The position numbers and the translations under genes were made by a program. 64,000 bases of DNA, from contig NC_037265.1 in the NCBI RefSeq assembly GCF_000002425.4, positions 2,921,503 to 2,985,502 on the forward strand, written 5' to 3'. This document shows, one piece after another, positions 47,453 to 57,077 of this stretch; positions within the stretch are counted from its first letter, which is position 1; each line of letters begins with the position of its first letter. The notes below the pieces were generated by a model, which had not been told where the DNA came from, searched no databases, and saw nothing but the letters and a program-made list of their open reading frames with translations. Source of the stretch: Physcomitrium patens (Eukaryota > Streptophyta > Bryopsida > Funariales > Funariaceae).

Positions 47453-48664
47453 CTAGATTCGATAAAATACACATGCATCCAAAAACCTGCGAACCTCTGT
47501 TAAAGAATCATAATCCTCTTTCATCCTTCTAATTGCATCAACTTTAGTCGGATCTGGTTTTCTTCCGTAAGATCCACATAAATGTCCAACAATTACAACC
47601 TCTCGTACTCCAAATACGGACTTCATACTCGATAATGTAAGATGAACTTCTCCAAGCCAAGTTAAAATCTTTTCACAATCTTGTATATGATCAACAACAT
47701 ATTTGCGACATCCCCTCGTATCTAAAGTTTCATCCTTGTTTCCTTCTCTGCACCCTTTTTTGGGAACATCATCCAGAAAAGGCATAGTCTTTTCCGGAAT
47801 AAAATCTCTCAATATCTTATTCATCCCATTCATCATATGCACAACTGAGTTGGTTGCGCCTTGAGGAAGAGTGCACATTCTAACCAATCCAAGTGGTGTC
47901 CTCATCATTGTCATATCTCTACTTCCTTCGGCAAGTTGAAATTGATCATAACCTGAATACAAATCACCCATTGAATAGATCGCCCTTCCAGCAAACGCCT
48001 CAGCAAATTCATCCACAATAGGTGCAATTCTTGCATTCCTAACAGTTACTGCATTCACCGGTTGCATATCTTGAATAAACCGTAGTGACCCATTCTTCTT
48101 AGGTACCGTAAACCATCGACTAGAATACTGCGCAAATGAAGGTTACAATATTTTCATCTTTATCTTTTTTTTTAATACTTCAACCAATTTAGGTAAATGT
48201 GTCCTCGGTACTGGAATCGGTCTTAGATTCCAAGGTACATGAGGTACAGTGAAGATAACCATAGGTGTTACAATATTTGGATCTACACACCCAATTTCAT
48301 GAGATTCGAAGGCAAACGATCTACCTTGTTTAGCGAACATCTTTTTGAAGCAAGTAATTTCTTCCGGCAATAAAGAACCATCAGAACCAATCTTCAATTC
48401 TTCAAAAGTCTCTCTAGTAAACTAGTGCCGAATACTCATTGGATCTCTTAAACTTGCTTCTTTTGATACTTCTCCCATTTGTTCTTTAGAATCTTCTAGT
48501 AATAGTCCGGCAACAGACTTTACCTTCTTATCTGCCGTTTGATATCTCGTCTCTACAGTGACTTCTGGTGCTTGAAAAGATTCAAGCATGGTATAAACCT
48601 CTCTCGAATGAATCTCAACAATCTTATCATTATCCCCTAACTCAATAGATGTAATCAATTCCAA
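47453..48664 (-). pseudogene. Reverse transcriptase of element 5
   Basis: Three open pieces in one frame (48,422-48,664, 48,143-48,397 and 47,453-48,067) are split by a TAG and a TAA. The linker is TVPKKNGSLRFIQDMQPVN. The palm motifs are GDLYSGYDQFQLAEGSRDMT, TLPQGATNSV and the catalytic box PFLDDVPKKG. The FLDD variant instead of YLDD/YIDD is shared with gypsy lineages known from fungi and seed-free plants. The first catalytic Asp is in GDLY. Confidence 0.8.
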
Positions 48665-48900
48665 TGAATCTTCCAGTCCATTTTATTCATAAACACCTAA
48701 AATCCTCTCATCATCTTGCAATGTACCTAACTTGCATAATTGTCCTTTAATATCATATAATTTTTTTCTTTCCTTTCTTTTAAAATCATTAACTTTCTTA
48801 TACATAATATTTCTATTCTCCAATATACCAATAAAACTCGCATCAAAGGCACCTTGATCTCGAGAGAGTACCTCCTCTTTTGTACCTCCATAATCTCGCT

Positions 48901-49659
48901 TTACAGTGGTACCTCCCCAAAATCCTTAAATCCTTCAACAATCTTTGGCAATGGTTTCTCCCTCAACCTATCTCGATTCTGTTCATGGTTAGGAGGTACT
49001 ATTAAAAATTGTACAGCTTTCCTCCCATCCTCGCTACGTACCCTTGCATAAGCAGAACCATCGTCTAGTACTTTTGTTTCCATCCGTGTTGCCGTAATAT
49101 AAGGTTGTCCTAAAATCAACGGATAAGACGTTGTATCTTGAACAAAGAAATGTTGCTCCATTGTAACATCCTCAATCCGAATTTTGACATCTGGAGAAGC
49201 TCCATATAATTCGCCCCGTGTGTTATTAGCTGCTCGAATTGCCCATCCATGTTCCATATCAATTGGCCATTTTTGCTTCTTATAAAGATTTTTAGACATG
49301 AGATTTATTTCAGAACCATGGTCGACTAAAGCAACAATTGGTTCTTCTATATCTCCTACTTTCACCAATACCTCAGTAGTTGCCCTTGCCCAATGCTTTC
49401 GAGTATAATGGCTCAAAGTTTCCATTTTCTTGTCACTAGAATCTTCAAAATGTACTCGTTGATTATACCCATTCTTTTCATTTGTTGGTTGCTTGTAACC
49501 AATATCAACCTCTTCTTCATCTCTATATATTCTTGCATCAATAGCATGACTCATTCCAGTTTTGCCCATTAATTGCCTCTTTCGCTTAATGCTGTCAATG
49601 ATAACATCATGAAACTCCTTCTTTGCAATTCTCAAAACTTCTTTCAATGTGAATTCCAC
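48901..49659 (-). CDS. Retropepsin of element 5
   Basis: 252 codons in frame with gag, separated from it only by a TGA at 49,669-49,671. The active site reads ALVDHGSEINLMSKNLYKK (DHGS instead of DSGA/DTGA). The later ILGQPYI is the retropepsin flap-end motif (ILGxP). It ends at a TAA at 48,901 and is followed by a frameshift before pol at 48,664. Whether the gag TGA is a mutation (from CGA) or a read-through site cannot be decided. Confidence 0.85.
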   Translation of the reverse strand: MEFTLKEVLRIAKKEFHDVIIDSIKRKRQLMGKTGMSHAIDARIYRDEEEVDIGYKQPTNEKNGYNQRVHFEDSSDKKMETLSHYTRKHWARATTEVLVKVGDIEEPIVALVDHGSEINLMSKNLYKKQKWPIDMEHGWAIRAANNTRGELYGASPDVKIRIEDVTMEQHFFVQDTTSYPLILGQPYITATRMETKVLDDGSAYARVRSEDGRKAVQFLIVPPNHEQNRDRLREKPLPKIVEGFKDFGEVPL

Positions 49660-49668
49660 CTTAGCGTT

Positions 49669-51087
49669 TCATATATGTTCTTCCAGCACCCCTTTCAAAT
49701 CTGTTGCCGCTTCAATGTCAGAAAGTAGCTTATAAGCAATTGATTTGCCCTTATCTTTTGTCTCCTTTGTTTTTTCTCCCAATGATGCTGAGGTATCCTT
49801 TACAGGCAATTCTTGTGAAGCTGCCTCCCAAGCCTTGTCTCCTCGAGTTTGCCTCTTAGAAGAATTTCCTTCTCTAGTATCATCAAAATTTCCTTGTCTT
49901 TTTTCTTCCATCAAAGCTTTATGTTGTCTCTTAGCAATATATGCATGAACTGAAAGAGACTCAACAGGATCCTCCCAACCTGTTCTACATCGTATTGTAG
50001 CTGCAGTTCTCAATAACGCTTCTCGAGGTAATTTCCCTTCTTGCATTGTAGAAACGACAGAAGCCCAAAACTTACTAGTTTCCGTACTTCCACCAATTTC
50101 ATCATCTACTCTAGCACCATAACTTGTACTTTCTCGTGCTGCTGTTTCATGCTCTTTTAGGTAATCTTGAACTAATGCTCTCATTCCTCCCTTGCCAAAA
50201 TTGGTTTGAAGAAGATCCTCTCTATTTTTCAATGCTATCTTTCCATCTTTCCAGCAAATAATTCCCTGCCGTATCATATTATTAAATTCATTGCAATCTT
50301 TTCTAGTGTGTGAAGCATCATCACACCAAATGCATCTTTGTACATATCCTTGTTTTGAAACATTCTTCGAATTGTTTATAGAAGTATTCTCTTTAAGTCT
50401 TGCCAATTTGATTTGAAGATCTCGCATTCCTCGTATAATTTCTTCCATCCCCATATCTGCTTTCTTTGACAAGGATGTCGAAGGTTGAACTGTAGGCATT
50501 GTTGGTGGTGTTGTACGCACTGGAGCTTTGGGTGCTTGTACTATTTTTGAAATATTGGTCCTATCTTTCTTCCTTTCTTTTTTTGTAAGCAACCCCACTG
50601 CATCTTCAACGTTCTTCCACTTCGTTGTCAATCCTTCATCTTCTTCTTTGTCTTCAAGAAGGAGTTCTAATTTCTCTTGCAATTCTCCATCAGCAGCTTG
50701 AAGAAATAGATCAACTTTGTTCGGCTCCAATGTCAATTTTTCTACCTTCGATAATTGAGAGTACTGCCTCTCAAATTCCCTTAGTAGCTCTGTTGCTTGC
50801 AAATTCTTATTGGGCCGTTCAATCCATCGCAGAAACAGCTTCTTAGTAACGCGATCAGCATCTTCCAAGAAATATTCGTTTTTCAATGCATGTGAAAAAA
50901 CCTCCCATGAATTCTCATAATGATCAGTAATCGATGTAATATGGTCTCTTATCTCCGGTATCGTGGCAAGTCCAAATAGTTCAACCATTTTCTTCTCAGA
51001 AACTCGATTTAATTCCATTTCACGAACATAACATCTTAAATACCTTGAAATATTCCTCCCATCAAATTGATCAATTTTATTGACCAC
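49669..51087 (-). CDS. gag of element 5
   Basis: A 472-codon uninterrupted frame. The N-terminal capsid part includes DQFDGRNISRYLRCYVREME and HALKNEYFLEDADRV, typical of gypsy gag. A single CCHC zinc knuckle, CIWCDDASHTRKDC, lies just past the middle of the protein, flanked by basic and low-complexity segments. It begins about 230 bp after the 5' LTR. The start at 51,087 is the leftmost in-frame start codon, but the true start could be further downstream. Confidence 0.85.
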   Translation of the reverse strand: MVNKIDQFDGRNISRYLRCYVREMELNRVSEKKMVELFGLATIPEIRDHITSITDHYENSWEVFSHALKNEYFLEDADRVTKKLFLRWIERPNKNLQATELLREFERQYSQLSKVEKLTLEPNKVDLFLQAADGELQEKLELLLEDKEEDEGLTTKWKNVEDAVGLLTKKERKKDRTNISKIVQAPKAPVRTTPPTMPTVQPSTSLSKKADMGMEEIIRGMRDLQIKLARLKENTSINNSKNVSKQGYVQRCIWCDDASHTRKDCNEFNNMIRQGIICWKDGKIALKNREDLLQTNFGKGGMRALVQDYLKEHETAARESTSYGARVDDEIGGSTETSKFWASVVSTMQEGKLPREALLRTAATIRCRTGWEDPVESLSVHAYIAKRQHKALMEEKRQGNFDDTREGNSSKRQTRGDKAWEAASQELPVKDTSASLGEKTKETKDKGKSIAYKLLSDIEAATDLKGVLEEHI

Positions 51088-51324
51088 TGCTTACAATGCT
51101 TTGGTTGCCAAAGCTTCCTTTCGATCATTGCTTTGCTATTGCTGCATTGACAATGAGAAGGCTTGAAACATACTAGCAATAGACGGATCCATGTACATAC
51201 TTTGTCCTTTAGAAGAATCCCCACTAGAAACTTCTCTCAAAAATCCTTCAAAATTTTTATTTTCGTTTTCCATAAAATAAAGATAAAATCAACCGAAATC
51301 CAATACCTTCCACCTCAAGCTTTC

Positions 51325-51343
51325 ATGTCGGATTCACCACTTT
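51325..51343 (-). other. Candidate primer binding site of element 5
   Basis: Reading the minus strand after the 5' LTR end gives AAAG then TGGTGAATCCGACATG. It begins with TGG as a primer site should, but it is not the Met, Asp or Lys site I know. The tRNA used is unidentified. Confidence 0.35.
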
Positions 51344-52653
51344 TCTCGTATTACGTGCTTTCCTACTCGAGAATGCGCCGGGCGTCTGGCTGTTGAAGAT
51401 AGTATGGAGATTCGCCAATATTCAAGCAGTTTATCGATTATTGACTGCTGGAATACAAACAACTGCAAGAATACACCGTAAATCTATATGGATGCCCTTC
51501 GACTGCTTGTCGAAGTCCTTTTTGTCCCAGCCGGTAGGTCTCTAGATGTTACAGAGAACCCCGAACAACCTAAACTGTTAATCTTTAATACCGCTTTGTA
51601 CTTACGATCTTGTATCCACTGACTGTCTTGTTAGATTAACCCAATAAATTTCATTCACTCCGCATACTCAATCCTATAGACACCCTTTTAACTCTTCATC
51701 ATTGACGTAACTCGATTTCACAAAATAGTCAAGAGTAATCAAATCCACTTCATTAAAAATCCCGATTCACCATTACAACATTGACTTCAGCAACGATTGC
51801 CTTAGTCTTCCCAAAACCCTATGAAGAAAAAAAAAATCCAATTCTCTGTCTTCTTTCCCCACCCTAAGCATGAAGCTAGCTCTCCCCAATCCTTCTCAAA
51901 AAAAAATTCCCCTCCTCAACTATTCTCTCCCCTAACCTTATCCTCTGAATTTCTTCAATCTTCCGTCTTAGATCCGGAATTGGCTCCCACCATCAAGCTT
52001 GGATCCAAAATTGGCTCTCGTCGTCAAGGCTTAGATCTGAAATTGGCTCTCGCCGTCAGAGCTTTCTCCTCCGTTTTTACCTTTAAGAAATCCATTTATC
52101 GAAAACAACGTTCCCCGAAACGTCACAGAGAACAAGACAGCTTGAAACAGAATCGAAACCCCGTAATCGGGACCACATTGAGTTGCCCGACCAATTCAGG
52201 TCTCATATGGGCTAAGAGTCCAGTAGTAAGACCCGGATGTCTCCATAATTGGATGTAACTGGTCCTTCGCATCAGATTAACTGAGGCTCGTAGTAAGACC
52301 TAGATGTTCCCGTAATTAGAGTGCATTGGGTTGCCCGACCAATTCAGGTCTCATATTGGATAAGAGTCCAGTAGTAAGACCCGGATTGGATTCTCGAAAT
52401 TGGATCCAATTGGCTCTTCGAATCAAGCTCACCCATCGCGTGAATTGGTCCTTTCCCTTCCTGCTGACTTCCGTTATTGGAATCGAATGGAGCATTTCAG
52501 TATGCCTCGACTGACTGTAACGGGGTGACTGAACCTGGCCACTCAGTATTTGCACTGGAGTTGGTCGTTGCTCCCAATATTCGAGGTAATTGAATATTAA
52601 TAAAAGTCTCATTTCTTTATATTTTCACGGTATACTCGTGCTACAACACGACA
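51344..52653 (-). repeat. 5' LTR of element 5
   Basis: 1,310 bp, beginning TCTCG on the plus strand (one change from TGTCG) and ending CGACA. It is the partner of 44,075-45,362 with the same internal 31-bp units at about 51,979-52,063. The long plus-strand frame inside (51,821-52,258) is shared with the other LTR but is not treated as a gene. Confidence 0.9.
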
Positions 52654-52657
52654 ACGT

Positions 52658-52918
52658 GTCTCTTCTTGAACCATACAAGACAGTGGACATACCAAGAAGA
52701 CGACAAGCTCCACCTCCTCTTATAGAAGTGGACAATAATGAAGAGTTTGAAGTAGAAGAAGTCTTAGATTCAAGGCGGCCCTGAAATAAATTAGAATATC
52801 TTGTCTATTAGCACGGATATGGTATTAGTGAACGCACATGGGAGCCAATAAAGAATCTTACAAATGCAGCAAAGGCGGTGGAGGCTTTTCATCGACGACA
52901 TCCATCAAAATCAAGATG
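52658..52918 (+). pseudogene. Chromodomain of element 2 (resumed after element 5)
   Basis: Plus-strand sequence gives SLLEPYKTVDIPRRRQAPPP, NNEEFEVEEVLDSRRP and, after stops, ISERTWEPIKNLTNAAKAVE followed by FHRRHPSK. This is a chromodomain (start E-V-E-x-V-L-D-S-R, end W-E-P-x-x-N-L, x-A, F), the histone-tail reader that guides chromovirus integration. Two stops sit where relatives have sense codons. Confidence 0.8.
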
Positions 52919-53013
52919 AAAACCTTCTTTATAAAAGAAACAACATCTAGACAAGATAACATTCTACTTTCAATCTTGGTTTGTAGCTTCTTTGTAATAG
53001 TGACGCTCAGGAG

Positions 53014-53991
53014 ATGGAGAACCAACAACCAGTGGATTCGACTCAAGAGCCTGTCACGGCCATAATCATGTAAGTTAATAATTACATATAGGAATAGGTA
53101 GAAGTAAGTAAAAGTAGATAAAAGTAAGTTAATTCTATAATATTTAATATAGAAGCTTCCTAGACGTTGCTTTGACTTCATAGGTGTCTTTAATTAACTT
53201 TTTGGATTAGAAACGTGGTCAACAAGTTGGCCATGTGCCACACATGTTGTTAGCTTGAAGATTAAGCTAACTATGTGGCCCACACGTAGAAAAACTTGCC
53301 TTGTAAGTCAAGGCATGTGTCCTACAAAGTCAACACATATTGGAGGTCCTATAGAACGTCGCCACGTAGCCCCTAGTTAGATAGTATATATAGAGACAAG
53401 AGTGAAGGCTTCTTCACTCTTGTCAACTCCTTTCTTGCTTCTAGTCTAGTTTCAAGGGTCTCTAATTTTCTTGTCTTTTGGCAATAGCCATTCTAGTTTC
53501 TCTTTTCAATATACATACTTATTATTCATATTTTGTTACTTTTCTTTGAGTGAAGGCTTACTTGTCTGAACTATTTTTTCATCGAGTTCTTGTCCTTGAC
53601 AGAGCCTTTATTTGCTGACCTGTCGGATGAGACATTACGATTGTCACAACCTTCAAGACGATGCAATCGAGATGAAGATCTTCAAGAACGACATGTTCTT
53701 CTTCGAATAGATGGCAAGATACAATACATTTGATATCACGATTTGAGAAGGGACTCCCGATGTTTGGTGATTGTGCTAGAGGTAGGAACAACTCCTGATG
53801 GTGTTCCAAATATTCTATTCGAAGGAAGTTACGAAGGCCTCAACAATGATCAAATAACTGGGTGGTCTTTCCGCCCTGGTGTGGGACACTATCGATGGTT
53901 GAGAGGCCCTATGAATCATCTTCGAAGAGAACAAAGATCAGAGTATGTGGCGAATATAATTCGTCACATCATAGATTTTTTCAACATATGA
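53014..53991 (+). pseudogene. Accessory ORF of element 2, split by a solo LTR
   Basis: The frame begins with an ATG at 53,014 (MENQQPVDSTQE). It is interrupted at 53,052 by a solo LTR and resumes at 53,607 in the same frame once the LTR and one 5-bp target copy are discounted. It runs to a TGA at 53,989-53,991, about 140 codons in all, with one internal TGA (at ATT-TGA-TAT). It lies between chromodomain and polypurine tract, where gypsy elements usually have nothing or an env-like gene. Element 1 carries the same frame and the same terminal stop at 10,012-10,380. Segments include VIVLEVGTTPDGVPNILFEG and EYVANIIRHIIDFFNI. No known family is recognised and there is no membrane segment. Confidence 0.5.
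53052..53601 (+). mobile_element. Solo LTR of the element 1/2 family inside element 2
   Basis: 550 bp, TGTCA...TGACA, with a perfect 5-bp target duplication GAGCC at 53,047-53,051 and 53,602-53,606. It shows all three LTR palindromes, including the perfect 13-bp hairpin at 53,395-53,424. It entered a copy of its own family and then lost its body by LTR recombination. Confidence 0.92.
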
Positions 53992-54032
53992 TGACCGCTC
54001 CTCTTGGAACTCGTCCCTAAAAGGGGGGGTAA

Positions 54033-54593
54033 TGTCATGGATATAATCATGTAAGCTAGTAATTACATATACAAATAGGTAGAAGTAAGTAAAAATAGAT
54101 AAAAATAAGTTAATTCTATAGTATTTAATATAAAAGCTTCCTAGAAGCTTCATAGACACTGCTTTGACTTCATAGGTGTCTTTAATTGACTTTTTGGATT
54201 AGAAACGTAGTCAACAAGTTGGCCATGTACTACACATGTTGTTAGCTTGAAGATCAAGCTAACTATGTGGTCCACATGTAGAAAAACTTGCCTTGTAAGT
54301 CAAGGCATGTGTCCTACAAAGTCAACACATATTGGAGGTCCTATAGAACGTCGCCACATAGCCCCTAGTTAGATAGTATATATAGAGACAAGAGTGAAGG
54401 CTTCTTCACTCTTGTCAACTTTTTTCTTGCTTCTAGTCTAGTTTCAAGGGTCTTTAGTTTTCTTGTCTTTTGGCGATAGCCATTCTAGTTTCTCTTTCAA
54501 TATATATACTTGTTTATATATATTTTGTTACCTCTCTTTGAATGAAGGCTCACTTGTCTGAATTATTTTTTCATCGAGTTCTTGTCCTTGATA
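54033..54593 (+). repeat. 3' LTR of element 2
   Basis: 561 bp, partner of 39,065-39,625 with about 8 percent difference over the first 200 bp by eye. It directly follows the polypurine tract CCCTAAAAGGGGGGGTAA at 54,015-54,032. Perfect hairpin at 54,387-54,416. Confidence 0.9.
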
Positions 54594-54598
54594 CTTAA

Positions 54599-55990
54599 TT
54601 CCTCCAGATGTTATTGATGATTTTGATCATATGATTACATATTGGATGAATAGACAAGATGTTAATTACGTTAGTACTATTAAACTAGAGTTGAAAAGTT
54701 CTAATGTATTGGATTTTATGAAAGTTTCTAGAATTGAGTAAAACATTATTCCAAAGATTCCTGAAATTCCACGATGTCAACCAATTAATTTAGGTATAGG
54801 AAAGGCTCCCTAAATCATTCAGATTTATGATAGTATAAAAGGCAAGAATAGAGTATTGTGATGCTGTATTTATCAGACTAAAGTGCATAGTATATTAGAA
54901 GGTTGCCACTTAGACAGTTGTTGTGGACATTTTGCGGGGAATAGCACGGCTCGTAAAGCTTTACAGACTGGTTTTTGGTGGCCAACAATGTTTGCAAATG
55001 CCCACCAATTCATCAGTCATTGTGATCCATATTAGAGAATAGGTCGACATACTGGAACTTCAGCAATACGATTGGTACCAATTCTGACTCAAGCACCTTT
55101 TAAAAAATGGGGAATTGATTTTGTGGGACCAATTGCACCAACCTTGAGAAATGGACAAAAATGGTATATACTAGTAGCAACGGATTACATAACAAAATGG
55201 ACTGAAGATGTAGCTACGAAAATCGATAGTACAGTAGCAACCTTTTTGTATGAAAATATTATTACATGGTTCGGTTGTCCACGAGAATTGGTTAGTGTCT
55301 GAGGAATTTATTTTATAAATAGTACAATCGAAGCACTCATGGCTAAATACAAGATAAAACATCGGAAGACTACACCGTATCATCCTAAAGCCAATGGACA
55401 AATGGAAAAGACTAATAGAATTTTATATAAAATCTTAACAAAAACAGTTTCAAGAGCGGGAACAGATTTGGACACTAAGTTGTTTATAGCTTTATGAGCA
55501 TACTATATTGCGTATAAAGTTACTACCAATGCTATTCCTTTCCAATTGGTTTATGGCCAGGAAGCAATATTACCTATTGAATTGAAAGTCCAAAGTCTAT
55601 GAATTACTATAGATACTAGATTGGGAGATCATGATTCATTACAGCACCGTATAGAAGAATTAGAAAAATTTGATGAAACTAGAGCCAATGCATTAATGAT
55701 AATGAAAACTATCCAAAAACAAAGAAAGACTTATTATGATAGTAAGCTTAGACCAAAGGCTTTTATGCCAAATAATTTTTATACTTCTTTATGATAGTCA
55801 ATTTAAAAATTTTTCAGGAAAATTTCAAGTTCGATGGCATGGACCATATTGAGTTATTGACGGATTTCTAAATGGTTCAGTACAATTGGAAGATTTTTTG
55901 GATACTAAATTTATGATACGAATCAATGGTAATCAGTTTAAACTTTACTATATATAAATCTAGGATGGATTTTTTGTTACAAAAGAGGGA
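54599..55990 (+). pseudogene. Integrase of element 4 (resumed after element 2)
   Basis: The zinc-finger region is CHLDSCCGHFAGNSTARKAL and FISHCDPY (HHCC with the last Cys changed to Tyr). The core is PFKKWGIDFVGPI, WYILVATDYITKWTE and YHPKANGQMEKTNRIL, so the D and E residues are visible. A later part includes AYKVTTNAIPFQLVYGQEAI and KQRKTYYDSKL. Stops interrupt at 55,302, 55,497 and elsewhere. The DNA just right of the insertion point starts in the region before the zinc finger, so RT and RNase H are absent here as well. Confidence 0.8.
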
Positions 55991-56075
55991 GTTGACTCAA
56001 TTGATTGGACCATAGTAAGAAGTAGGAGGCGGACTCTTGACAAGCATTATATTCTCTTTTGTGCTTAAGGAGAAG

Positions 56076-56459
56076 ATGACAAACATGATATCTGAGAAAG
56101 TAAGGATAGAGATCGATTGGAAGGAACGGCAAGAATGGCTGCAAGTAGAGGTTGCGATGTTATAGACTAAATTAGCCACATCAGGAAAGGAGGCCAATAG
56201 TTTAATATAGACCAATATACGAGTTTCAGTGATAACACCTTTGAAGATACCTTTGAAACCGACAGAAGAATAGCAGAAGATGTTGGAGGAGTGTGATAAC
56301 CAAATTGCCCGACTTGAGTCTCAAGTACGGGATTTGGATTTATTGAATGAAGATTTGACGGCGTGTTTGGATGAAGAACCCTCGAACATTGAGGTAGATG
56401 ACAAAGATATAAAGAAGAGAAGGTCACCAATTCAAAGGGTGGTGAGTCAATGCCATTGA
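56076..56459 (+). pseudogene. Extra coiled-coil ORF after integrase in element 4
   Basis: A frame of 127 codons from an ATG at 56,076 to a TGA at 56,457-56,459, broken only by three TAG codons, each possibly a former CAG. The peptide is amphipathic and charged (WKERQEWLQVEVAML, LEECDNQIARLESQVRDLDL), consistent with a coiled coil. It lies between integrase and the 3' LTR, the place where Athila-type elements carry an env-like or extra ORF. No membrane segment or known domain is seen. The minus-strand frame at 56,167-56,526 is its antisense shadow. Confidence 0.4.
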
Positions 56460-56565
56460 CTGAAGAAGCCAACGCTGCTAAGTCTTTATAAGTTGAGGCT
56501 AAATAATGTTTGCGAGGACATTGCACAATTAGGAGTGGAGCTATGTAGAATAGGTAAATAAACTT

Positions 56566-57072
56566 TGTGATAAGTTATTGGTTGGTTATTGATAACCTTC
56601 AGAATTAGACTGATGATTAGGTAGTTTAGTTGATAACAGTAGGTTGTTAGTAGAATAAATGGTTAAGAATTCAAAGGGTCATAACCTTTGGAATCCATTG
56701 GCCGAGGGATCATCTTTTTGGTAGGATAAATAGGTTGAGGAAAGAGAGATTGGAGCCAGATTGTGAGAGAGATAAGCCGGGATAAGCTTGATGCTACCTC
56801 TTTATTTTCTTTATTATTTACTTATGAAAAATTGTGATTGAAAAAAGTATTGTTGAATTGATAATTATAAAATGGATTATGGATTGAATTAAGATGGAAG
56901 TAGTAAGCCTCAATATTTTGTAGTTTGATACTTGATTTTAGATAGCCAGAATATGATCAATTATAATACTAACAGATTCAATTCATATAACCAGTCTTTC
57001 TTTGTGTTCGAATCCACCTCTATTAGTTCAATTGCTTTGGTATACTGAAGCTTGAATACAACAAGAACAATA
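56566..57072 (+). repeat. 3' LTR of element 4
   Basis: Aligns with 35,331-35,913, sharing TTCAAAGGGTCATAA and TCATCTTTTTGGTAGGATAA, but is shorter because it lacks the extra 30-bp units and the poly-T tract. It ends ACAATA, decayed from AATAACA. Confidence 0.8.
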
Positions 57073-57077
57073 CTTCT

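Larger units (their letters stand above)
44075..52653 (-). mobile_element. Element 5: nearly intact Ty3/gypsy element nested in element 2
   Basis: An 8,579-bp insertion with ends TGTCG...CGACA and a perfect 4-bp target duplication ACGT (44,071-44,074 and 52,654-52,657). Removing it restores the host frame. Read on the minus strand: 5' LTR 51,344-52,653, candidate primer site, gag, protease, RT, RNase H, integrase, polypurine tract (AGAGGGGGTGGA), 3' LTR 44,075-45,362. gag-protease has one internal stop and pol about four. This is the least decayed and, by nesting, the youngest full element in the window. Its protease (LVDHGSEIN) and RT (FLDD) motifs set it apart from the other families here. 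Confidence 0.92.
39065..54593 (+). mobile_element. Element 2: chromodomain-type Ty3/gypsy element, with nested insertions
   Basis: The 561-bp LTRs (39,065-39,625 and 54,033-54,593) have ends TGTCA/TGACA (TATCA and TGATA in places through decay). The target duplication is CTTAG (39,060-39,064) and CTTAA (54,594-54,598). The Met-type primer site is about 39,644-39,657 and the polypurine tract AAAAGGGGGGG is just before the 3' LTR. gag, protease, RT, RNase H, integrase, chromodomain and an accessory frame occur in order. Element 5 (44,075-52,653) splits the end of pol, and a solo LTR (53,052-53,601) splits the accessory frame. Stops are mostly TAG, TAA and TGA where relatives have CAG, CAA and CGA. 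Inactive. Confidence 0.9.
35331..57072 (+). mobile_element. Element 4: Ty3/gypsy element with tRNA-Asp primer site, lacking RT
   Basis: The 5' LTR is 35,331-35,913 and the 3' LTR 56,566-57,072. The primer site is TGGCACCGTTGTCGGGGA, two transitions from the tRNA-Asp site used by Athila-type elements. gag with several zinc knuckles, protease, integrase and an extra coiled-coil frame are all on the plus strand. Element 2 (39,065-54,593) interrupts it. Without the insert it is about 6.2 kb. No RT or RNase H sequence is found on either side of the insertion, so an internal stretch of about 2-3 kb seems to be missing. The target duplication could not be resolved. Confidence 0.8.

Noticed and set aside
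53579..53809. 76-codon minus-strand ORF, with a similar plus-strand ORF at 10,232-10,426
   Set aside because: These are antisense shadows of the accessory frame, which has an ATG, a shared stop and the element's own orientation.
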